From an uncultured beta proteobacterium (GTDB taxonomy: Bacteria > Pseudomonadota > Gammaproteobacteria > Burkholderiales > SG8-39), in contig CADEDU010000018.1 of NCBI GenBank assembly GCA_902826155.1, forward strand, positions 80,689 through 93,758: a stretch of DNA of 13,070 nucleotides, written 5' to 3'. Below the pieces are notes generated by a model, which did not search any database, was not told the DNA's origin, and saw only the letters and a program-made list of their open reading frames with translations. Shown here in pieces: positions 7,455 through 13,070 of the stretch. Every line of letters starts with the position of its first letter. Within the stretch, counting starts at the first letter, position 1. The position numbers were made by a program, and so were the translations under genes.

Positions 7455-8416
7455 ACCCGCAACAGATCCGCGTTGGTGTCCACGCCGCCGATGATGACCT
7501 CATCGGCGCCGAGCGCGCCGTACTGGGCATAACGCGCCTTGACCTGTTCCGCCGTGCCTGCGGCGGCATGCGCGCGCACCACCGTATCGGTCACCAGCCG
7601 TTCGACGCCGCGCCAGTCCTCCGCCGCGTACGCATCCCACAACGCTTTCTGATCGAGGCCACTGCCGCCCAGCGCGACGTTGCGCGCGTGATGCGGTCCG
7701 CGCAGGATGAAACCCATCGTGCGGCGGATGCTGTCGATGGCCGCGCGCTCGTCGTCCGCCGCCCGGGTGTACACGATTACGTGGCGTTTGCAGCGGCCGG
7801 GCCTGGTGCGCCGCGCCTCACCCTTGGCAACTGTACTGAACGTTTCCGCTACGAACGGCGCGCAGGTAGCCGCGGAGATGATCACCCCGTCGGCCTGCTC
7901 ACCCGCCAGCTCCAGCATCTGCGGCCCTGAGGCCGCCAGCACAATCGGCACGCGCGGCGCGGGGTTCGGGAGACGCCGCCCCTGCATCCGATAGATCTCT
8001 CCGGCGTGGTCGAGGGTCTTGCCGGCAAGCAGATCACGGCAGATCGCGATGGTCTCGCGCAGCGTGGCGAGTGGTTTCGTTGCGCTCAGGCCTGCTGCCG
8101 CAAGATCGCCCGGTGCGCCTGCACCCAGGCACAGCACCACGCGACCGGGATACAACTCGTCGAGCGCGGCGGCGGCCATGGCGATGAACGCCGGATTGGT
8201 GAGATACGGGCTCATCGCCATCAGTGCGACCTTGATGCGCTGCGTCGCCGCGAGCGCGGCGTTCGCCATCGTGATCGGATCGCGCAGGAACAGATGGCTC
8301 GCCATCCACAGCGTTGCGGCGCCGCTCGCGTCGGCGGCGCGCGCCTGCGCGATCACATCCGACAGCGGCGCGCGGCCGTCAAAGGCCACACCCAGATCAG
8401 CGCGCATCAAAGCCAT
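7433..8416 (-). CDS. LLM-class flavin-dependent oxidoreductase (second, divergent copy)
   Basis: The product is a 327-residue TIM-barrel member of the luciferase-like monooxygenase superfamily, close in pattern to the methylenetetrahydromethanopterin-reductase-like branch. Supporting segments are ARAADASGAATLWMASHLF at 25-43, ALMAMSPYLTNPAFIAMAAAALDELYPGR ending at 92, LGAGAPGDL at 97-105, VPIVLAASGPQMLELAGEQADGVI at 156-179 and the C-terminal G-ADEVIIGG. It differs widely from the other LLM protein in the window, so it is not a recent duplicate. The ATG at 8416 has AAGGA 5 nt upstream; the frame runs further but that extension has no family pattern. The gene overlaps the 3' end of the threonine-synthase-like gene by 20 bp, so the two are co-translated in one operon. 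Cofactor (FMN or F420) and substrate are unknown. Confidence 0.85.
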   Translation of the reverse strand: MALMRADLGVAFDGRAPLSDVIAQARAADASGAATLWMASHLFLRDPITMANAALAATQRIKVALMAMSPYLTNPAFIAMAAAALDELYPGRVVLCLGAGAPGDLAAAGLSATKPLATLRETIAICRDLLAGKTLDHAGEIYRMQGRRLPNPAPRVPIVLAASGPQMLELAGEQADGVIISAATCAPFVAETFSTVAKGEARRTRPGRCKRHVIVYTRAADDERAAIDSIRRTMGFILRGPHHARNVALGGSGLDQKALWDAYAAEDWRGVERLVTDTVVRAHAAAGTAEQVKARYAQYGALGADEVIIGGVDTNADLLRVLGALDH

Positions 8417-9632
8417 AGTGGTCCTTGAGGCAGCGCGTGAGCGCCGCGAGATCACCATCGACGAACGGGGTGCTGTCGGCCGCACCGGCGCGCACATCCT
8501 TCAGCCCGCCGGCAGTGGCCAGCGCCACCACCACGTCGCCGGGCGCGATGGTCCCTGCGGCGCGCAGCTTGTCGATCACCGGAAACGTGGCGGCTGCGGA
8601 CAGCTCGAGAAACACACCCTCCTGCTGCGCCACGCGCGCGCGCCAGGTCAGCATGTCTTCGTCATCGACGACCATAGACATGCCATGCGACGCTCGTAGC
8701 GCCGCAACCGCCTGGTACGTGCCTTGCGGCGCGGCGATCGAGCCGGCCACGCTGTTCATCGCGCGCGGTGCCGGCATCTCCGCGCCGAGTGCCATCGCCT
8801 CGGTGAGCGACCCGGACACTTCCGCTGCCACAAGTCGCGGCACACGATCGGTCCAGCCCAACCGCACCATGTCTTCGAAGCCCTTCCACATGCCGTAGAG
8901 CGCATCGCCGTAGCACACCGGCAGCACGCACCACTCGGGCACGCGCCAGTCGAGCGCTTCGGCGATCTCGTAGGCGATCGTCTTGTAGCCCTCGATGCCG
9001 AACGGATTGCTGCCCACCGCCGGTCCGTAATACACCGACGCGGGATACCACCCGTACGCTTCGACTGCCGCAGAGAGCAGACGCCAGCGATCCGCGCTGG
9101 TCGGCACCGTCACCAGCTTCGCGCCGTAGCTCTGCATCTGCGCCACCATCGGACCGCTCGCACCGCGATAGGTGACGATCACGCAGGGCAGCCCTGCCCG
9201 GCTCGCATAAGCGGCAATCGCCGCGCCCGCGTTCCCCGACGAGCTGGAGCAGATCACGCGCGCGCCGAGTTGCTGCGCCATGGTGACTGCGCTGCTCGCC
9301 AGCCGGTCCTTGAACGACCAGGTCGGATTGCGCGTCTCGTCCTTGAGCAGCAACCGGCCGAGCTGCAGGCGCTCGAGCGAAACCAGTGGTGTGCCGCCTT
9401 CGCCCAGCGTGACTGCCTGCGCTGCGGGAGCCGGCAGCAACGCGCCGTAGCGCCACATCGATCGCGCGCCGGCGGGCAGCTGATCGCGGTGCAGCGTGCG
9501 CCGCGCCGCATAGTCGACCGTCAGATTGGCCGCCACGTCTTCGGCGGCACAGTGCGGACAGCCGCGCGCGTACGCGTGCAAAGCGAAGGTCCGCGCGCAG
9601 CGAATGCAAAGTAATCCGGATGCGTTGCTCAC
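8397..9632 (-). CDS. Threonine-synthase-like PLP-dependent enzyme with N-terminal zinc ribbon
   Basis: The product is a 411-residue fold-type II PLP enzyme. An N-terminal zinc ribbon is formed by C9-x2-C12 and C25-x2-C28. GEGGTPLV lies at 77-84, the PLP lysine is K108 in NPTWSFKDR at 102-110 (threonine synthases usually read NPTGSFKDRG), the phosphate loop precursor SSSSGNAG is at 129-136, and ATAGGLKD is at 372-379. Threonine synthase makes threonine from O-phosphohomoserine, but the substituted W105 and L111 and the catabolic neighbours suggest a related beta-elimination or replacement reaction on another amino acid. The start is a GTG at 9632: an in-frame stop lies at 9657-9659, no ATG lies between, and GAGAG precedes the GTG. 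It follows kynureninase by 57 bp and overlaps the LLM gene, which makes a three-gene operon. The family is sure; the substrate is not. Confidence 0.86.
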   Translation of the reverse strand: MSNASGLLCIRCARTFALHAYARGCPHCAAEDVAANLTVDYAARRTLHRDQLPAGARSMWRYGALLPAPAAQAVTLGEGGTPLVSLERLQLGRLLLKDETRNPTWSFKDRLASSAVTMAQQLGARVICSSSSGNAGAAIAAYASRAGLPCVIVTYRGASGPMVAQMQSYGAKLVTVPTSADRWRLLSAAVEAYGWYPASVYYGPAVGSNPFGIEGYKTIAYEIAEALDWRVPEWCVLPVCYGDALYGMWKGFEDMVRLGWTDRVPRLVAAEVSGSLTEAMALGAEMPAPRAMNSVAGSIAAPQGTYQAVAALRASHGMSMVVDDEDMLTWRARVAQQEGVFLELSAAATFPVIDKLRAAGTIAPGDVVVALATAGGLKDVRAGAADSTPFVDGDLAALTRCLKDHYGFDAR

Positions 9633-9689
9633 GATGTCACTCTCGGCGGCTGGATATCAGAAGCACTTGCGCAACCCTCGGCGAAAGAC

Positions 9690-11003
9690 TCATGTCACGG
9701 TCGCACGATGCGAAAAGCGCGGCTCGCGCCACTGCTCGCCCGCCAGCACGTCGCGCAGGTGCTCGACGGCATCCCACACATCGACGTACCGGGTGTAGAG
9801 CGGCGCGAAACCGAAGCGCAGCAGGTCGCGCGAATCGGCATCGTCGGGCGCGCGTTCCTGCACAGCGTGAAGGGCGCCGGTGAGCCCGGCGCGGAAATCG
9901 CCAATCACACCACGCTCGATCAGCGCCTGCATCACCGCGTAACCGTTCTCGTCATGGCTGAAGCTGACCTGGCTGCCGCGTCGCTCGGCCTCGCGCGGGG
10001 AACGCAGCTGCAACCCGAATGTGTTGCAACGCGCTTCCACCAGATCGATGAACAGACTGGTCAGCGCGACCGACTTTTGTCGCAGCGCCGCCATGCCACC
10101 GAGCGGTCCGGCCGCATGCAATGTCTTGACTCCCTCTTCCAGAGCGGCCAGCGCCAGGATCGCGGGTGTGCCGCACAGATAGCGTCCGATGCCGGCTGCG
10201 GGCCGGTAGCTGTCGCTGAAGGCGAACGGTGTTGCATGACCGAGCCAGCCGCTCAACGGCTGCTCGAAGCGATCGGCGTAGCGTGGATGCACCCAGACGA
10301 ACGCAGGCGCGCCGGGTCCGCCGTTCAGATATTTGTAGCCGCAACCGATCGCGAAGTCGGCATCGGCCCCGCGCACGTCAACGGGCAGCGCCCCGGCCGA
10401 ATGCGCCAGATCCCAGATCGCCAGCGCGCCGACGCGATGCGCGGCGGCCGTGAGCGTCGCCATGTCGTGCAGCGCACCGCTGCGATAGTTGACTTGCGTC
10501 AGCAGCAGCACGCTCACCGATTCATCGAGCGCATCGAGCAGCTGCTCCGCGCTGACCAGCCGCAGCGCGCAATCGAACTGCCGCGCGAGGCTCTGCGCGA
10601 TGTAGAGATCGGTAGGGAAGTTGCTGCGCTCGGACACGATCACCCGCTTGCCTGGAGTGCGGGCGCGCTGCAGGCTCAACGCAGCGCTCAGCACCTTGTA
10701 CAGATTTGCCGAGGTCGAGTCGGCTGCGACGACTTCGTTCGCACCGGCACCGATCAATGGTGCGATCAGATCACCGACGCGTCGCGGCGCATCGATCCAG
10801 CCTGCGCTGTTCCAGCTGCGGATCAGGCCGTGCCCCCACTCCTCGTCGATGACCGCACGCAGCCGGCCCGCAACGCTGCGCGGCTTGGCGCCAAGCGAAT
10901 TACCGTCGAGGTAGATCGCGCCCTCGGGTAACTCGAACTGCTCACGTAACGACGCCAGCGCATCGGCGGCATCGCGTGCGGCACAGTCGGCCCGGGTGAA
11001 CAT
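9690..11003 (-). CDS. kynU: Kynureninase
   Basis: The product has 437 residues, close to the family's usual 410-430. Kynureninase is a fold-type I PLP enzyme that cleaves kynurenine (or 3-hydroxykynurenine) to anthranilate (or 3-hydroxyanthranilate) and alanine in tryptophan breakdown. Family signatures are IYLDGNSLGAKP at 30-41, NFPTDLY at 128-134, QVNYRSGALHDM at 170-181, WDLAHSAGALPVDV at 197-210, the PLP lysine K224 in GCGYKYLNGGPG at 220-231, and RFGFAPLYTRY at 396-406. I chose the ATG at 11003; the frame is open to 11096, but those extra 31 residues precede the conserved start and lack pattern. No strong Shine-Dalgarno is visible. It leads a minus-strand operon with the threonine-synthase-like and LLM genes. 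No tryptophan dioxygenase or formamidase gene is in the window. Confidence 0.93.
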   Translation of the reverse strand: MFTRADCAARDAADALASLREQFELPEGAIYLDGNSLGAKPRSVAGRLRAVIDEEWGHGLIRSWNSAGWIDAPRRVGDLIAPLIGAGANEVVAADSTSANLYKVLSAALSLQRARTPGKRVIVSERSNFPTDLYIAQSLARQFDCALRLVSAEQLLDALDESVSVLLLTQVNYRSGALHDMATLTAAAHRVGALAIWDLAHSAGALPVDVRGADADFAIGCGYKYLNGGPGAPAFVWVHPRYADRFEQPLSGWLGHATPFAFSDSYRPAAGIGRYLCGTPAILALAALEEGVKTLHAAGPLGGMAALRQKSVALTSLFIDLVEARCNTFGLQLRSPREAERRGSQVSFSHDENGYAVMQALIERGVIGDFRAGLTGALHAVQERAPDDADSRDLLRFGFAPLYTRYVDVWDAVEHLRDVLAGEQWREPRFSHRATVT

Positions 11004-11049
11004 GCAGTCGCTGGAAGAGAGGTGGCGTGGTGCGGAACGCGTCGCGAAA

Positions 11050-11058
11050 ACTGTAGCA
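11050..11058 (-). promoter_or_regulatory. Possible extended -10 element for the kynU operon
   Basis: Read on the minus strand, TGCTACAGT fits an extended -10 (TG-n-TACAGT) about 47 bp upstream of the kynureninase ATG. I see no good -35 hexamer at 16-18 bp, so this is a weak candidate. Confidence 0.25.
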
Positions 11059-11119
11059 CAGCGTTCGTGCCGCTCCGACTCCTTCGGGCGGTGCACGATG
11101 GCAAGAAAGTGCTTGGCGC

Positions 11120-11125
11120 TATACT
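11120..11125 (+). promoter_or_regulatory. Possible -10 hexamer for the DUF1330/AhpD-like operon
   Basis: TATACT lies 75 bp upstream of the DUF1330 ATG, in the 196-bp gap divergent from kynU, which otherwise shows no gene. The matching -35 position is poor, so this rests on the -10 alone. Confidence 0.25.
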
Positions 11126-11199
11126 GCCTCGTCGTGTTTTTCCATCCGGCATTACGCTCGATTCATCCATCCACTCGCATCACACCAGGGAGCGCATCC

Positions 11200-11490
11200 A
11201 TGCCCAAAGCCTTCTGGGTCGGCACCTACCGATCGATCTCCAACGCCGACAAGCTCGCCGCGTACGCCAAGCTTGCCGGCCCCGCGATCCAGGGGGGCGG
11301 CGGACGGTTCCTGGCGCGCGGCAATCCGGCGCAGGTCTACGAAGCAGGCATCCAGCAACGCGTGGTCGTGATCGAGTTCGATAGCGTTGCGCAAGCCACC
11401 GCCGCGCACGACAGTCCTGGCTATCAGGCAGCGCTCAAGGAGCTCGGTGACGGCGCAGTGCGCGATATCCGCATCGTCGAAGGGCTGTAG
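11200..11490 (+). CDS. DUF1330 family protein
   Basis: The product has 96 residues and the pattern of DUF1330, a small dimeric alpha/beta-barrel (ferredoxin-like) family: a first strand KAFWVGTYRSI, DKLAAYAKLAGPAIQGGGGRFLARG at about 18-42, VVVIEFDSVAQATAAHDSPGYQAALK at 55-80, and the final strand DIRIVEGL. No catalytic role is established for the family. The start is fixed by AGGGAG at 11187-11192, 7 nt before the ATG; the frame runs upstream to 10996, but that part overlaps the kynU start and has no family pattern. It is followed 14 bp later by the AhpD-like selenoprotein candidate, so the two are very likely one transcript. Confidence 0.85.
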   Translation: MPKAFWVGTYRSISNADKLAAYAKLAGPAIQGGGGRFLARGNPAQVYEAGIQQRVVVIEFDSVAQATAAHDSPGYQAALKELGDGAVRDIRIVEGL

Positions 11491-11504
11491 CGCCGGATAA
11501 GCCC

Positions 11505-12053
11505 ATGCCCCGAGTCCGCGAGATCACCGATGCAGGCGGCAACGCCGATCTGCAGAACATCTTCGCCAAGGAGCGCGAGCTCTACGGCGATCTGCTCAAC
11601 CCATCGAAAGTCATGGCGCACTGCCCGCCTATCCTGCGGGCAGCGAAGCTGTTGAGCGCCTCGATCGACCAGTCGGGCACGTTGCCCAAATCATTGCCGT
11701 CGCTCGTCTACTTCCGGGTGGCGAGCATCAACGGCTGTCCGTTCTGAATCGACATCAACGCCATCCGTGTGATGGAAAGCGAAGGCGGGGCGGACAAGCT
11801 CGCCGAATCAGCCCAATGGCGCCAGAGCACGCGCTTCAGCCCGGCCGAGCGCGTCGCGCTGGAATACGCCGAGCGCGTCACCTACACCGACCAGAAGGTC
11901 GATGACGAGCTGATCGCGCGGCTGAAGCAGCACTTCGACGATGCGCAGCTCGTCGAGCTCACCGCCGCGATCGCGCTGGAAAATTTCCGCAGCAAGTTCA
12001 ACCCTTCGCTCGGCGTGGAGTCGCAGGGGTTCTGCATGGTCGGCAAGAAGTAG
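11505..12053 (+). CDS. Candidate selenoprotein: carboxymuconolactone decarboxylase/AhpD-like, in-frame TGA at 11745-11747 read as selenocysteine
   Basis: The frame from ATG 11505 to TAG 12053 encodes 182 residues if the single in-frame TGA (11745-11747) is read through. The TGA is codon 81, in N-G-C78-P-F-[TGA]-I-D-I-N. AhpD/CMD-like proteins carry a redox CxxC here (NGCPFCIDI-type), so the TGA stands exactly in place of the second cysteine, giving CxxU. The frame continues with typical family sequence: FSPAERVALEYAERVTYT, an acidic helix DDAQLVELTAAIALENF, then RSKFNPSLGVESQGFC. Codon use and GC content do not change across the TGA. A SECIS-like hairpin follows at 11761-11775. AhpD-like members are peroxide-linked thiol reductants; here the role is presumably thiol/selenol redox chemistry. 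Only a weak GGATAA precedes the ATG, 14 bp after the DUF1330 stop, suggesting coupled translation. The alternative is a pseudogene or sequencing error hitting that one codon. Ordinary gene callers would report two short fragments (11505-11747 and from ATG 11769). Confidence 0.78.
11761..11775 (+). promoter_or_regulatory. SECIS-like hairpin downstream of the in-frame TGA
   Basis: CCATC (11761-11765) pairs perfectly with GATGG (11771-11775) around the 5-nt loop CGTGT. It begins 13 nt after the TGA, and the loop begins 18 nt after it. Bacterial SECIS elements lie inside the coding region just after the UGA, with a short stem and a G among the first two loop bases; in E. coli fdhF the recognised mini-hairpin starts 11 nt after the UGA and has a GU in its loop. 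Here G is the second loop base, followed by U. The bulged U of the E. coli element is not evident. Recruitment of SelB is inferred. Confidence 0.55.
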
Positions 12054-12074
12054 CCACGGCAGCGCTCGAAGCGA

Positions 12075-12099
12075 ACCGCCGCCCGCACCGGGCGGCGGT
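12075..12099 (+). terminator. Strong GC hairpin between the AhpD-like and Crp/Fnr genes
   Basis: ACCGCCGCCC (12075-12084) and GGGCGGCGGT (12090-12099) form a perfect 10-bp stem with the loop GCACC, 21 bp after the AhpD-like stop. No T-run follows, so it may be a weak terminator, an mRNA-stabilising 3' end or an attenuator ahead of the regulator gene, rather than a classical intrinsic terminator. Confidence 0.45.
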
Positions 12100-12136
12100 G
12101 CCGGGAGGCTGAGGAGGCGAAGGAGGCACAAACGCC

Positions 12137-12766
12137 ATGAGCGATCTGTTCGGCTTGAATCAGCAGGAGCTCGAATCGTTGACGCGCGGCGCGCTCGTGC
12201 GCAGCTTCCCTCGCAACGCCGTGGTGCTCAACGAAGGCGATCGCACCGACTCGCTCTACGTGATCCTGTCGGGCCGGGTGAAGGTGTACCTGGCCGACGA
12301 CGAAGGCAAGGAAGTCACGCTCTCGACGCAGGGCCCGGGCGAGTACTTCGGCGAGCTGGTGCTCGACGCGGGTCCGCGCTCGGCTTCGGTAATGACCCTG
12401 GAGCCCTCGCGTTTCGCGGTCGTGACCAAGGAGCAGTTCACCGAGTTCCTCGCGACGCATCCGGAATTCACCGCACGGCTCATCGGCAAGCTGATCCGGT
12501 TGGCGCGCACCCTCACCAGCAACGTGCGCGGTCTGGCTCTGCTCGACGTGTACGGACGGGTCGCGCGGCTGCTGCTCGAACTGGCGGAGGAGCGCGACGG
12601 CAAACGCGTGGTGCGCGAGAAGCTCACCCAGCAGGAGATCGCGAACCGGGTGGGCGCCTCGCGCGAGATGATCAGCCTGATCCTCAAGGACCTGACGCTT
12701 GGCGGATACCTGTCGATCGCCGATCGCGTCATCACCATCAACAAGGAACCGCCGCGGCACTGGTGA
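12137..12766 (+). CDS. Crp/Fnr family transcriptional regulator
   Basis: The product has 209 residues with two domains. An N-terminal cyclic-nucleotide-binding barrel (about 5-115) carries NAVVLNEGDRTDSLYVILSGRVKVY, then GEYFGELVLDAGPRSASV at 68-85. This last segment matches the phosphate-binding cassette of CRP (FGEL..., then RSA), including E73, R81 and S82, so cAMP or a similar nucleotide is a plausible ligand. A long dimer helix (about 116-145) leads to the C-terminal helix-turn-helix LTQQEIANRVGASREMISLILKDL at 163-186. The protein has no cysteine, which rules out an FNR-type iron-sulphur cluster. Two AGGAGG sequences (12112-12117 and 12121-12126) precede the ATG, the nearer 10 nt away, indicating good translation. 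It lies 83 bp after the selenoprotein candidate, behind a strong hairpin, so it may be transcribed separately. Confidence 0.92.
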   Translation: MSDLFGLNQQELESLTRGALVRSFPRNAVVLNEGDRTDSLYVILSGRVKVYLADDEGKEVTLSTQGPGEYFGELVLDAGPRSASVMTLEPSRFAVVTKEQFTEFLATHPEFTARLIGKLIRLARTLTSNVRGLALLDVYGRVARLLLELAEERDGKRVVREKLTQQEIANRVGASREMISLILKDLTLGGYLSIADRVITINKEPPRHW

Positions 12767-12836
12767 AGGCACCGCGGCGGCAGATCGGGCACCTGGCGGC
12801 GCCCGGTTGAAACGAACTGTTCTGACGCGGCTGCGC

Positions 12837-13046
12837 TTACAGCGGGCTGAAATCGGTCACGAACTGGTAGTTGCGCGCCGCGGCGGCCGGCTGCACTTCG
12901 TACGTCGTGACCTCGGCAGGCTTCTTGAACCAACCGAACTCGAGCCGTTTGGGTTGCAGTTCAGGCTGTGCTTCGTCGCCGAAGCTCGGGGCGGTGAAAC
13001 CGATGAGAACGATGCTGGTCAGCACGACAGAGATTGCGCGTTGCAT
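12837..13046 (-). CDS. Small exported protein of unknown function
   Basis: The product has 69 residues. The first 23 or so form a clear signal peptide: basic QR, a hydrophobic core AISVVLTSIVLIGF, and a likely cleavage near PSFG-DEAQ. The mature part of about 46 residues is proline- and glutamate-rich, with EFGWFKKPAEVTTYEVQPAAAARNYQFVTDFSPL at its end; I do not recognise a family. AAGGAG (13053-13058, minus strand) lies 6 nt before the ATG, strong support that it is a real gene. It converges with the Crp/Fnr gene, with 70 bp between, in which I see no clear terminator. Confidence 0.7.
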   Translation of the reverse strand: MQRAISVVLTSIVLIGFTAPSFGDEAQPELQPKRLEFGWFKKPAEVTTYEVQPAAAARNYQFVTDFSPL

Positions 13047-13070
13047 GATGAACTCCTTGGACAGAGGGTT

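Noticed and set aside
8724..9614. A 296-residue open frame antisense to the threonine-synthase-like gene
   Set aside because: Its composition is that of a shadow frame (Arg, His and Ala rich), with no recognisable motif.
9708..10931. A 407-residue open frame antisense to kynU
   Set aside because: It lies wholly opposite a well-recognised enzyme, is rich in Arg and Gln as GC-rich shadow frames are, and shows no domain pattern.
11004..11096. A 31-residue N-terminal extension of kynureninase
   Set aside because: It has no family pattern, would start from a GTG, and covers the likely promoter region.
11505..11747. A stand-alone 80-residue protein ending at the TGA
   Set aside because: It stops in the middle of the CxxC motif and lacks half of the AhpD-like domain, while the same frame continues with the missing half.
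11769..12053. A separate 94-residue gene starting at ATG 11769
   Set aside because: The ATG has no ribosome binding site, lies in the loop of the hairpin and starts mid-domain; it is the C-terminal part of the readthrough product.
11882..12772. A 296-residue open frame antisense to the Crp/Fnr gene and the AhpD-like 3' end
   Set aside because: The plus-strand genes have clear family motifs and ribosome binding sites; the antisense frame has neither.

Overview
The window is about 13 kb of GC-rich, gene-dense DNA from the chromosome of a proteobacterium, most likely a betaproteobacterium of the Burkholderiales type. That placement is inferred from base composition, from the LysR, Crp/Fnr, HyuA/HyuB, LLM and small cytochrome c gene types, and from short intergenic gaps; no rRNA or tRNA marker is present to confirm it. 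There are fourteen protein genes. I see no transposase, CRISPR array, phage gene or tRNA.

Region 1 (1-5857, plus strand) is a catabolic operon. It holds the 3' part of a hydantoinase/oxoprolinase A subunit (hyuA), an exported sorbosone-dehydrogenase-like quinoprotein, an exported dihaem cytochrome c, the matching B subunit (hyuB) and an LLM-class flavin-dependent oxidoreductase. Several junctions overlap or nearly overlap. The odd point is that a periplasmic dehydrogenase/cytochrome pair is inserted between the two subunits of a cytoplasmic enzyme. A plausible reading is that a substrate is oxidised in the periplasm, with electrons passed to the cytochrome, and is then hydrolysed or carboxylated and oxidised in the cytoplasm. 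The substrate cannot be read from the sequence.

Region 2 (5864-7409) is a LysR-type regulator (minus) divergent from a small cupin protein (plus). The 181-bp gap between them contains a perfect 10-bp-arm palindrome and a second 12-bp palindrome, both good operator candidates. Region 3 (7433-11003, minus strand) reads kynureninase, then a threonine-synthase-like PLP enzyme with an N-terminal zinc ribbon, then a second LLM-class oxidoreductase. The last two overlap.

Region 4 (11200-12766, plus strand) holds a DUF1330 protein, a carboxymuconolactone decarboxylase/AhpD-like protein and a Crp/Fnr regulator. The AhpD-like gene is the most notable feature of the window. Its reading frame contains one in-frame TGA, exactly at the second cysteine of the family's redox CxxC motif (C-P-F-TGA), and the frame then continues intact with the rest of the domain. 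A hairpin begins 13 nt after the TGA and has the geometry of a bacterial SECIS element. The best reading is a selenoprotein with a CxxU active site that standard annotation would split into two fragments. The window ends with a small exported protein of unknown function on the minus strand.
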